Shown one piece after another: positions 1 to 9,265 of a stretch of DNA of 64,000 bases. Each line of letters starts with the position of its first letter. The stretch's first letter is position 1. Origin of the DNA: Anastatus disparis (lineage: Eukaryota; Arthropoda; Insecta; Hymenoptera; Eupelmidae); NCBI GenBank assembly GCA_017163975.1, contig JAFFSR010000314.1:4500001-4564000 (forward strand), given 5' to 3'. Below the pieces are notes generated by a model. The model searched no databases. It worked only from the letters and a program-made list of their open reading frames with translations, and was not told the DNA's origin. The position numbers and the translations under genes were made by a program.

Positions 1-444
1 ATTGGTATATTTTTATCTATATCATTTCCAGAATTACTTATTTCAGTTTCTTTATTTATATTGTTCATATTTTTGGATTTGTTTTCATGTATCATTACTA
101 ATTTTGAATCATTTTTCACCTGTGGTTTGAATTCTATCATATCGTATAACATTTCTTTCTGTATACTATAGTTTAATGTAACAATTAAATTATTCATATC
201 GATATTATGAAATGTGTCACATGTTTCCAATTCATAATCAATTTCGTGTTCTCTTGCAAAATATTGAATGTCTTCATAATTATTGAGCGACTTTTGTTTT
301 GTAACTCTTCTTGTTCGCTCTCTCCAAGATGAGTCTAAGCGTTTCCCTGTATACTATTTGATTCAGTTATTTTTGATTGACATTGTTCATTTGTATAATT
401 GGTTTTTTTGCATAATGTGCAAAATTTTTCTTGCTTTCTTTCTT
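1..444 (-). pseudogene. Retroelement Gag, 3' portion (interrupted, runs off window)
   Basis: Continuation of the zinc-knuckle Gag on the far side of the foldback insertion. Reading minus from about 421 to 380 gives a tenth knuckle-like motif, CTLCKKTNYTNEQC, with the spacing C-X2-C-X4-Y-X4-C, so tyrosine stands where histidine is expected. A TAG follows shortly after. In another frame the minus strand is open for 94 codons from 284 to the window edge, with an acidic, asparagine-rich sequence of no recognised domain. No protease or reverse transcriptase motif is visible before the edge. Assignment to the same Gag rests on the matching knuckle style, the same strand, and the position directly beyond the inserted element. 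Confident that it is a Gag remnant; the extent is uncertain. Confidence 0.6.
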
Positions 445-619
445 CCCTGGTAGCAAACCCATCGCAATTTCGCTGTAATTTCGCTGCAATTTTGCGTGCA
501 CACACGAAAATTTCAGCTGTCCATACATGGTCTGCTTCCGAATTCGCTTATGGTTCTGCTGCCAGAAAATTACCCAAAGAACGTTAAGCAAAAGTGCGCC
601 GAAATTGCAGCGAAAGAGT

Positions 620-1300
620 GCTATTTTTTGAAATAAAAATATTGCACTCGCACGCGCAGCAGAATTGCAGGACGATTAATGCATGTACATACAGTAGATG
701 AGTGCAGCATAATTGCATCAGAATTGCAAATAGAAATTGCAAATGGGGAAGAGCAGTAACGCACGCAAACATACGGCAGAAACGCATCAGGATTGCAGTG
801 AGGGCATGTAGCAGATGCGTGCAGTAAAATTGCATGAAAATTGCAACATAGACGTGCAGTAGATGAGTGCAACATAATTGCATCAGAATTGCTAATGGAG
901 ATTGCAAATAGGGAAGAGCAATAACGCACGCGAACATACGGCAGAAACGCATCAGAATTGCGGTGGGGGCATGCAGCAGATGCGTGCAGTTAAATTGCAT
1001 GAAAATTGCAACACAGACGTGCAGCAGATGAGTGCAGTAAAATTGCATGGAAATTGCAACAGAGACGTGCAACAGATGAGTGCAGCATGATTGCATCAGA
1101 ATTGCAAATGGAAATTGCAAATAGGATATATTTGTAATGCACGCTAACATACGGCAGAAACGAATCAGAATTGCGGTAAGAGCATGCAGTAGATGCGTGC
1201 GGCAAAATTACATGAAAATTTCGATAGACACGTGTAGCAGATGCGCCCTGCAGGAGCATGCAGCAAAATTCCATGTGTATTGTGACTGACGAATGGAGTA
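620..1300 (-). repeat. Left arm of foldback element: 165-bp tandem units
   Basis: GCAGATGCGTGCAGT-type landmarks recur 165 bp apart (811 and 976), followed by a longer interval of 213 bp, where an extra 48-bp sub-repeat (around 1021-1078) is present. The period is a multiple of three, so long open frames arise on the minus strand (584-1150, 621-929); these look like by-products of the repeat, not genes. The unit is rich in TGCA and GCAATT words. Confidence 0.75.
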
Positions 1301-1799
1301 GATACGTAAAAAGTAATCAAAATTGAAATTAAAAAAAATGCAATTAACAATACAAGATATTAATGATGCGCATGTGTTAAATTAACGTCAGCGTAAACAA
1401 GTACGTAGAACACACACATGTATCAATAAATTAGAAGTCTATAGAAGTGTTAGTCATGTTAAGCGGAAAATGGCCCCATAAAATTCAATGTAAATTTAAT
1501 GAAGTGCTTAACATGACCAGTTGCCAATTAAATTTGGAAATCGTGATAAAATTAGTATGAAATATCCTTCTGCTTTTATTCGTTGCATGTATAAACGCGC
1601 ATGAGGTCATGTGATTTTATAGGAAAGAACATCAACAGAATAATGTTTTGTTAAGAATGAGAATATACCTTGATATAATTCCGACAACGTTTAAACTAGT
1701 TTTAACATAATTCTCAAGGAAGATAATATAAAGCCTTACAAAAGAATATTTTATTTATTGTTTAAGGTTAATTGGTAAGTTTAAATACTTTATGAAATT

Positions 1800-2600
1800 T
1801 TGGTTATGTAAATAAGTTCTCAATAGCACTCATCTGCTGCACTTCTCTGTTGCAATTTTCATGCAATTTTACTGCACGCATCTGCTGCATGCCCTTACTG
1901 CAATTCTGATGCGTTTCTGCCGTTTGTTCACGTGCGTTATTGCTCTCCCCTATTTGCAATTTCCATTTGTAATTCTGATGCAATGATGCTGCACTCATCT
2001 GCTGCACGTCTCTGTTGCAATTTTCATGCAATTTTACTGCACGCATCTGCTGCATGCTCTCACCGCAATTCTGATGCGTTTCTGCCGTATGTTAGCGTGC
2101 GTTATTGCTCTTTCCTATTTGCGATTACCATTTGCAATTCTGATGCAAGTATGCTGCACTCATCTGCTGCACGTCTCTGCTGCAATTTTCATGCAATTTT
2201 ACTGCACGCATCTGCTGCATGGCCTCACCGCAATTCTGATGCGTTTCTGCCGTATGTTAGCGTGCGTTATTACTCTTTCTTATTTGCGATTCCCATTTGC
2301 AATTCTGATGCAAGTATGCTGCACTCATCTGCTGCACGTCTCTGTTGCAATTTTAATGCAATTTTACTGCACGCATCTGCTGCATGCCCTCACTGCAATT
2401 CTGATGCGTTTCTGCCGTATGTTTGCGTGCGTTACTGCTCTTCCCCATTTGCAATTTCTATTTGCAATTCTGATGCAATTACGCCGCACTCATCTGCTGT
2501 ATGTACATGCACCAATTATCCTGCAATTCTGCTACGCGTGCGAGTGCAATTTTCTCATTTATAGAACAGCACTTTTTCGCTGCAATTTCGACGCAATTAT
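1800..2600 (+). repeat. Right arm of foldback element: 165-bp tandem units
   Basis: Four regular copies of the same unit as the left arm, in opposite orientation, with unit starts at 1871, 2036, 2201 and 2366. Because 165 = 55 codons, two plus-strand frames stay open for 210 and 230 codons. Differences between neighbouring copies are few, which suggests recent homogenisation. Confidence 0.78.
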
Positions 2601-2707
2601 GCTGCACGCGTCTGTTGTAATCATGTGTCGGCAAAAACATGATCAAAGTCGGAAGCAGACCATCCGTGTGCAGCGCAATTTAAATGCGGCAGATTTTGCT
2701 ACCAGGG

Positions 2708-4388
2708 TAAATTTTTAATTGTAAAACATGTATCAAGTGAGTGTCCTAATTTTTTACAATATGGTCATTGTATATCTTGATTATTGTTTTGAGTTTTTTT
2801 TTATTTTGATCATCTCGTTTCTTGCATTGTTCTATATTATGTCCTTTAGTTTTACAGTATCTACAAAATTTATGTTGACCTCTTTGTCCATATTCATTAT
2901 TATATTGATTATTTCCTTTATAATTATTTCTGCAGTATCTACCTGAGTGACCCCATCTGTCACATAATTGGCATCTAATTTGATCATCTGATTGAATTTG
3001 ATTTACAAATATCTTAAATTTTTCGCAATTAGTAGTACTGTGATTCTGATTACAAATGTCACAAGTTTGTGTAGGTATATCAATCTTTTCTTCGATTTGA
3101 TTACATAATTCAGAATTGTGTCCGTTCTTTTTGCATTTCCAGCATAATTCATATTTTTTTATAATCGGACTACGACTTACTTGATGACTATTTTCTTGGC
3201 AGTATTGACAATATTGTTCATTGTCATCTAAAAGTGTACACATTCCTCTTGAATGTCCTAGTTGATTACAAAATTTGCATATTAATTTTATTTTATCTTT
3301 TGTATTAGTGCACTGATATGACGAGTGAGTTGGTTCTTTACAATATACACAACTTGCAATATTGCAACATAACGCCCCATGACCTATATCTTTACATATT
3401 AGGCAGCATATTATTTGTTTCGGTGATTTTTCAAAGATATCACTAACCATAATTTTTTTTGTATTTTGATCTGTTTGTGTTCTAATATCTTTATATTTTG
3501 CCAAATTTTTTTCTACATTTATTGCTTTTTTAGTTGCTTGTGAAAAATCCTGTACTTCTCCTAATTCATATCTAATCTCACTATTTAAGCCTTCTTTAAA
3601 ATATTTTAATGTATTTGCATCCAGTTAATCGTTAAAACGTTGTAAAGCATCTCTTGTTATGCCGTTTTCATTTTTCTTCTTATCTGTAATTTTTGAACTT
3701 AATTTTGTTATTCTTTCTATGTAATCGACCACTGATTCATGCTTTGCTTGTTGAATTCGTTCTAATTTTGCATATAAAGAGTGTAAATTATCAATCTCTG
3801 GATATAATTTCTTTATTAATTTAATAACTTCTTCTATAGTTTTAATTCTACTACCTTTTATAGCAGTACGAATTGTTCCTGATACCTTAAATCTTAAATA
3901 GTTCATAAATTTCGATTGTTCTTCTGCACTTAATATATCTTTTGCAATTTCTAATTTTTCTATATAATCTTCTAAAGGTAAATTTTTGCCATCAAATTCA
4001 GGTACTAATCTTGAAATTTCCTTGAGTGAGTATCCTGACGTATTTGCCATATTTGTATTATCTAGTAAGTTTCCAATTTTAACAATCGAATTGTTATTAT
4101 TACCCACAAGAATATTCTTTTCGTCTATATCTTAATAGCTTTCTTGTTTGATAGATAAATTTTCCGTATCGTTAAATATTCCGTCTGCTGTTGTATTATT
4201 TTCAGAATAAATCGTCACGTCTCTCGTTAAAGTATATTTGTCTAAAAAACTGTCTTATAGATTATTTTTTTGTGTTGTTTTAGTACTTTTGGAAATTATT
4301 TTTGGAATTGTTTCTGTAGGTTTACTTAATGGTGTATTCTGTTTGTTTAAAATATCTGTACAGCTTGTATTTGGACTATTATTTTAAC
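2708..4388 (-). pseudogene. Multi-zinc-knuckle retroelement Gag, N-terminal and knuckle region
   Basis: The minus frame from 4385 to 2749 reads as one Gag with in-frame stops at 4255-4257, 4132-4134 and 3625-3627. The N-terminal half (around 4105-3630) has the look of an LTR-retroelement capsid (motif LVPEFDG near its start, helix-rich K/E/L composition). The C-terminal half (3504-2746) holds eight knuckles: seven follow C-X2-C-X4-H-X4-C, though in one of these the last Cys is Ser, and another has C-X2-C-X3-H-X4-C. A ninth (CKKLGHSLDTC, 2758-2719) lies in a shifted frame with its first Cys codon now TGA. Gag packages element RNA and knuckles bind nucleic acid; most Gags carry one to three. 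The 5' side is cut by a Penelope-like fragment at about 4388 and the 3' side by the foldback element. Confidence 0.75.
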
Positions 4389-4515
4389 CTTATCAATGTC
4401 AAAATTCAAAGAACATAGGTCTGATTGCTTACATAAGCGTGAAAGATCGGCCCTTTACTCTCATGAGCTAAACACTGGTCATAGTATGAATTTTGACATT
4501 GATAAGGTTAAAATA
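4380..4515. repeat. 29-bp perfect inverted repeat at the 5' junction of the Penelope-like fragment
   Basis: Positions 4380-4408 and 4487-4515 are exact reverse complements (core AACCTTATCAATGTCAAAAT). The outer copy lies right at the junction with the Gag remnant, the inner one inside the coding part of the fragment, separated by 78 bp. It looks like a short templated inversion made when the element's 5' end was joined to the target. Confidence 0.8.
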
Positions 4516-4700
4516 CTTGATAATGAGGGTAGTTATTATAAAAGATTGGTCTCTGAAATGATCAACATACATATTCACAAGCACAATATCAACAGAATGT
4601 TTGACACGCAAAAGTTGTTGACTGTTTTTAAGGATTATATTGATAATAATGTGTGGACTGTAAATCGTAGTTAATAATTTTCCTAAGTTTAAGATATGAT
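4396..4700 (+). pseudogene. Penelope-like element, C-terminal endonuclease-end fragment
   Basis: The plus frame 4396-4674 encodes 92 residues beginning FKEHRSD and including KRERSALYSHELNTGH and SYYKRLVSEMI. The order FKEH, then HKR(E/D)RS, then NTGH, then YYKR, matches the protein end of the larger Penelope-like element at 22802-23251 (LKEHQAD, HKRDRS, KTGHEF, YYKRICTEM). That region is the tail of the GIY-YIG nuclease, which nicks target DNA for reverse transcription. Only this tail remains, so it is a severely 5'-truncated copy; the reading frame ends naturally at TAA before an AT repeat. The first codons lie within the 29-bp inverted repeat, so the apparent ATG is not a true start. Confidence 0.75.
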
Positions 4701-4704
4701 GAGG

Positions 4705-4791
<87 letters not shown>

Positions 4792-4792
4792 T
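4701..4792. repeat. (AT)n microsatellite
   Basis: About 80 bp of nearly pure AT dinucleotide directly after the Penelope-like fragment. Similar AT tracts recur through the window (5468-5510, 8865-8942, 11890-11937, 29278-29318, 30468-30502, 31976-32010, 36246-36285) and often sit at element borders. Confidence 0.95.
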
Positions 4793-4829
4793 AGTAGTAT
4801 TTATATATTTCATTACGATTGATTGTGTA

Positions 4830-5465
4830 AACTATTCATTATAAGTTTTTTGTAATTAATATTCTTTTCATAGTTGATACATTTTATTCAAAAATTGACA
4901 TACGCATGTGCTAAATGTACATCCAACAACAGCGCCTTACCACATGGATATCTTTTACCTTGCTAGTTCATGTTGTGTGATCCTCCTTATAGTGTTCTGT
5001 CTAGTTGCTGTTGTGAACGATTTCTCTGCTTTTAATCTGATCATATGTTTTTGCAACTTGTATATACTTTAGACTGAAACCATGCTAATTGATGGTCTCT
5101 ATTATTAATAATTTGGAGAGATATATTTATTATTAAGTTGTTTAATTGAGTTTATAATGTTTCATTGTTCTTTTAAAAAAATTTTTGAAGGGTACATAGA
5201 ATATTATATGATATTTTGATGATAAATTGTTTTTGTAATTTTAATGAATGGAAGTTTTATATAGATATATATGTTATGTTTCAGGTGGAAAATGTTTATA
5301 CATTGTTATATATGATGATTGATAAAAAATGAAAAATGTTTTACAATTATTAAGAATGTATGAACTTATTTATTTAATTATTTTCATTGAATATAATGTT
5401 TAATCGCGCACTTCACGATTGTATATTTTAATTACGCACTATGCGTATGATGTATGTATTTAAAT

Positions 5466-5500
<35 letters not shown>
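4830..5500. other. No gene seen
   Basis: AT-rich sequence with stops in all frames; holds an AT tract at 5468-5510. It could include the 3' untranslated end of the Penelope-like fragment, but nothing definite is seen. Confidence 0.5.
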
Positions 5501-5512
<12 letters not shown>

Positions 5513-6086
5513 CTTCGTACTTTTCTAATTCTTTATTTTTTGTGTGTTTATTCCTTGTGTCCCTTTTAGCTTACGTTTTTGTTAATATCTGCTTTTCGTC
5601 GTGCTGATAGTTATTTAATTAGTGCAAGCGGCGTCCATTTTGAGCGAGCGTACGATTACTGTACAAATTTCTTAAATAAAGTTTCTCTTTTTTTCTCGTT
5701 AATTAATTACAGCTTATATATTTGTATAAATTAGTGCAACCTCCTGATCCCCAAGGTTGTCACACTATCTTTTAATTTTCGAATGTAATAAAATTTCTTC
5801 AAAGCTTTTGAATATTATGTCTGTTATTTTTTGTTTTAAGCCATTATTCAAACTGATGAATACTATTTTATTATGTTATTATTACTTTTAAAAGAGTATA
5901 TTTCAGGCGAGTTTAGTTATTAAACAGTATAGTATTCTTTAGAACATTTTTTCTAAATATTTCTTTTTTTTTACTACATACATCATATTTTTTTTTTAAT
6001 TTCAGTTCTGGAGAGTACTGAAACGAATTGAGTAATTATTATTAAGTTTATACCTTTTACTAGATTTATCTATAGTTTTTGCTTAA

Positions 6087-6459
6087 GGGGATGTAAAACG
6101 GACACTATGCCCGTACACATGAATTTAGTCTATCTTTTCATTTTATTGCAAAACTTAAGGGAAAAAATGCTTTAGCTTATAGTATTTACCATGAAGATTA
6201 TTCAGTTAATTTTTCAAATAAATTCATTCATTAGTTATTAGGAATTTTGGATTCCAATAATAATTACTATAATTTCTCGATTTTTTACCAGAATCCAAAT
6301 ATCTTAAAAACTAATGAATACATTTATTTAAAAATTTAACTAAATAATCATCATGGTACATACTACAAGCAAATGCATTTATTTTCTGAAAATTCAACAA
6401 TAAAATGGAAAGACAATTAATATTTATGAGTACAGGTGTAGTGTCCGCTTTACATCTCC
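6087..6459. mobile_element. MITE with GGGGATGTAAAACGGACAC-type ends
   Basis: Imperfect inverted ends GGGGATGTAAAACGGACACTA and the complement of GGAGATGTAAAGCGGACACTA bound a 373-bp sequence whose two halves fold back on each other. The right arm of the large inverted duplication (around 10590-10600) lacks it, giving a natural empty site; the junction suggests a 2-bp AA duplication. A related copy lies at about 31270-31605. No protein. Confidence 0.7.
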
Positions 6460-6465
6460 AAGAAA

Positions 6466-6655
6466 GTTTTGAAATCAATCAAGCAATCGTCGAGTACTTC
6501 TGTATTTAATTCATTCTTTTTAATAATATAAAATTCAGGAAATATTTACAGTTTCGGCTAAAGAAAGTTTTTAAATCAATGAAGCAATCGTCGAGTACTT
6601 CTGTATTCAAGTCTTACTTTTTAATAATATAAAATCCATAAAATGTTCAATTTAT
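6466..6655 (+). repeat. Tandem duplication of ~93 bp
   Basis: The segment beginning AAGTTTTGAAATCAATCAAG at about 6467 is repeated from about 6560 (both contain CAATCGTCGAGTACTTCTGT). The right arm of the inverted duplication has only one copy, so this arose after the duplication. A further fragment of the same sequence is at 11795-11850. Confidence 0.7.
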
Positions 6656-6703
6656 ATTCTTTTTAATAGACGAATATTTGGAAAAACTTTGCCAAATAAT
6701 TTT

Positions 6704-6987
6704 TGAAATAATATTAAAAATAAAAAAAAAACTTTTTAATGTACCACGTTTTTATAATGAACCAAAAAGTATAAAATAATGTGTAATAAAATGAAAAATG
6801 AATAATGATTTGAAATAAAAAAAACGTGGGGCGCATGTTTATTATTATGTATTGTATGCGCCCCACGTTTTTTTTATTTCAAATCATTATTCATTTTTCA
6901 TTTTATTACACATTATTTTATACTTTTTGGTTCATTATAAAAACGTGGTACATTAAAAAGTTTTTTTTCTATTTTTAATATTATTTT
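6704..6987. repeat. Long near-perfect palindrome (130-bp arms, 21-bp loop)
   Basis: Arms 6731-6835 and 6857-6961 are identical reverse complements over 105 bp by eye, and the match extends about 25 bp further outward with one mismatch. The loop is 21 bp, flanked by GGGGCGCA / TGCGCCCC. A transcript would form one continuous hairpin. Confidence 0.85.
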
Positions 6988-7908
6988 ATACTTTTTAGTT
7001 CAATTAAAAAACGTGGTAGATTAAAAATTTTTTTATTTAAATATTATCTTATACATTTTAGTATTATTATTATTATTAATAATATTATTTATCGTGTTGT
7101 CCAACAGTGCATATTATATAGCATATATATTGTTGTCAAGGGACTAAAACGTGTTTCATCTATTTTTTTTAGAGAACACGTAATCACATGGTGAGTTTCC
7201 CGCCATTTTGACGATAATGACGCCATTAGAAATGCAACCAAGATTTATTGTTTTATGCATTGTTAGACCATAAAATGAATAAAATACAGTCTCAAATTTT
7301 ATATGTACAATACAAAATGCTGTAATTTATGTCTAATTGCAATATGAGAAGTTAAAGAATTTTAAAAATTTTCGAAGATGGTTAGACACTAATGTTAAAA
7401 GTATATCTATATATAAAATCTTCAAAATTTCAATTTTTCCAATATCTCCGTATATAATTGTATTAATATATTTTTCGGTGGGAATATATATTTAATTATA
7501 TTATCCAACAATGCATGCAAAAATATAATATTGAATATATTAATATATTAATATATTTGATATATTAATATATTTGATATATTAATATATTAATATATTA
7601 CTATATTAATATATTACTACATTTGATATATTAATATATTAATATATTAATATATCAAAAGAAGATTTTTAAAATTTTCGAAGATGTTTAGACACTAATG
7701 TTAAAAGTGTATCTATATATAAAATCTTCAAATCTTCAATTTTGCCAACATCTCCGTATATGATTGAATATATTAATATATTGTTCGGTAGATATATATA
7801 TTTTTTTTATAATATTGCATTGTCATCCAGTTCCGAGCTATATTTAAAATTTCAAGTCTCTAGCTCATCAGGAAGTTAGTTTACAATCGGTTGCAAAATT
7901 CGTACCGA

Positions 7909-7943
<35 letters not shown>

Positions 7944-8005
7944 CCAAAGCGAGTTAATAAAAAAAAAAAAAAATAAAAAAAAAAAAACGTAGTAAAAACG
8001 TAGTA
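6704..8005. mobile_element. Unclassified 1.3-kb insertion in left arm
   Basis: Present only in the left arm; the right arm is continuous at the matching point (around 10435-10450). It contains a near-perfect palindrome (6704-6987), a direct repeat of about 135 bp (7354-7490 and 7664-7800, both with GTTAGACACTAATGTTAAAA), a stretch of TTAATATA-type repeats (7540-7660), and a (CAGA)n tract at about 7908-7945. The end is A-rich. No reading frame of interest; superfamily unknown. Confidence 0.55.
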
Positions 8006-8518
8006 AAAAAGGGATTATTGAGATCAAGATAGCGATGATAGTACACATCAAAATTGAAAAAAAAAATGATATATCAGATCAACTTATTATTTCATTTATA
8101 AATGAATATTACTACTTAAACATTGATGAACTATACTTGATCTTAGTGATATCTATTTTATTTTATTCCTGATGAAAGATTTACTTAATAAACAATTTCC
8201 GAAACGGGTAACTTCAAAATTTCGGAATAATTTTCTATTTAATATGCTATGGTTGAAGACCAAAATTGTGCAATTTCATTTCTAAAAACTTGGCAAAAGA
8301 GCCATTAGCTTCTAACAACTTATATTTGAAAATTTGCTGCCATCAACTTCAAAATTATTTATGCCTTTTTAAAACTTTCAGGGAAGATACCCATTTTAAT
8401 TGTAATACTTTAAATAAAATAAAATTATGCATTCTCTATCTCATCACACTATCTTTTTATTTTCAAGTGCTGTAAAATATATTAAATTTTACTAAATATC
8501 TACAAAATAACTTGCCAG

Positions 8519-8883
8519 GCCCGTGGTTTAATATTTTATGGTGTAGTTAAAAATTGAAAGGTTTATATAGTAAAGATAAGTGAGAGAAAATTAAGAATTT
8601 TTTTTCGTATTACATCGCATGCATTACAAAAAATAATTTTCGAGCTTAAAATAGAATTTTGTTTATTGTGTTAGGATGTATCTTTGTTTTTTATCGTTGA
8701 ATATTGAATAAAATATTTTCTATCAATATAATACAGGAAAAAATCACACGCACCGTGATGTAAAAATGTATTGTATAATATTTTGAGTGGAATGTTAATG
8801 TTCTTAATAATATTCTTTGAATATAGAAAACTACTATCCATCGGATGTAAATAACCATTGAAAGGTATATATATATATATATG

Positions 8884-8939
<56 letters not shown>

Positions 8940-9265
8940 ATATGGAAAATACAAAAATTAGTAGATCATGTTAACCATTACATAATAATAAATACGTTTA
9001 CTATATACGAGTTAGTATTTATCCTCTTTTATTTAAAAAAGCTAGAGCATAGAAAATTGGAAAAGCATATTCTATAAGAATAAATTTTTTTACTTCTTTA
9101 CATTGACAATATATTGTGACAGATAAAAATTGCACGTGTACACAATTGGTTTATAGATTAATATTTTTAATTATTATTCAACACACTTGAATTAGCTAAC
9201 AATTCAATAATAAAGCAGTACTCACATACATTAAGCATTTCACCAACAAAATATTAAACGGGACT
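8519..9265. other. Spacer of the inverted duplication; no gene seen
   Basis: Unique AT-rich sequence between the two arms, with an (AT)n tract at 8865-8942. The reading frames are short and low in complexity. Confidence 0.6.

Larger units (their letters stand above)
445..2707. mobile_element. Foldback-type transposon with long tandem-repeat inverted arms
   Basis: The ends are a 13-bp inverted repeat, CCCTGGTAGCAAA at 445 and its complement ending at 2707. Inside, left arm (about 620-1300) and right arm (about 1800-2600) are inverted copies of each other, each made of tandem units. In the right arm the landmark ACTGCACGCATCTGC recurs at 1871, 2036, 2201 and 2366, exactly 165 bp apart. The central loop (about 1300-1800) is AT-rich without a gene. 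This architecture matches foldback transposons. No transposase is present, so it is non-autonomous. No clear target duplication is visible. It interrupts a Gag reading region, which continues on both sides. Confidence 0.8.
5505..8518 (+). repeat. Left arm of large inverted duplication
   Basis: After removal of later insertions (6087-6459 and about 6704-8005) and a local ~93-bp duplication, about 1.25 kb of this arm is the reverse complement of 9266-11190. Landmarks pair in order: the partial LTR start (5505-5764), the segment around 6000, the segment 6559-6700, and 8010-8515. The outer edge falls at an AT tract. The 69-codon frame at 8266-8475 has an inverted twin at 9307-9516, but the differences between them give mostly amino acid changes, so they are probably not coding. 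Confidence 0.85.

Noticed and set aside
584..2718. Long frames (up to 230 codons) on both strands
   Set aside because: They arise from the 165-bp tandem unit, whose length is divisible by three; composition is that of the repeat (CCTHLLHA-like cycles) and several frames overlap.
5030..5105. Hammerhead ribozyme near the Penelope-like fragment (CTGATCA ... GAAACCAT ... ATGGTC)
   Set aside because: The GAAA and stem III part fits, but the core has CTGATCA where CTGANGA is needed and no stem II is visible.
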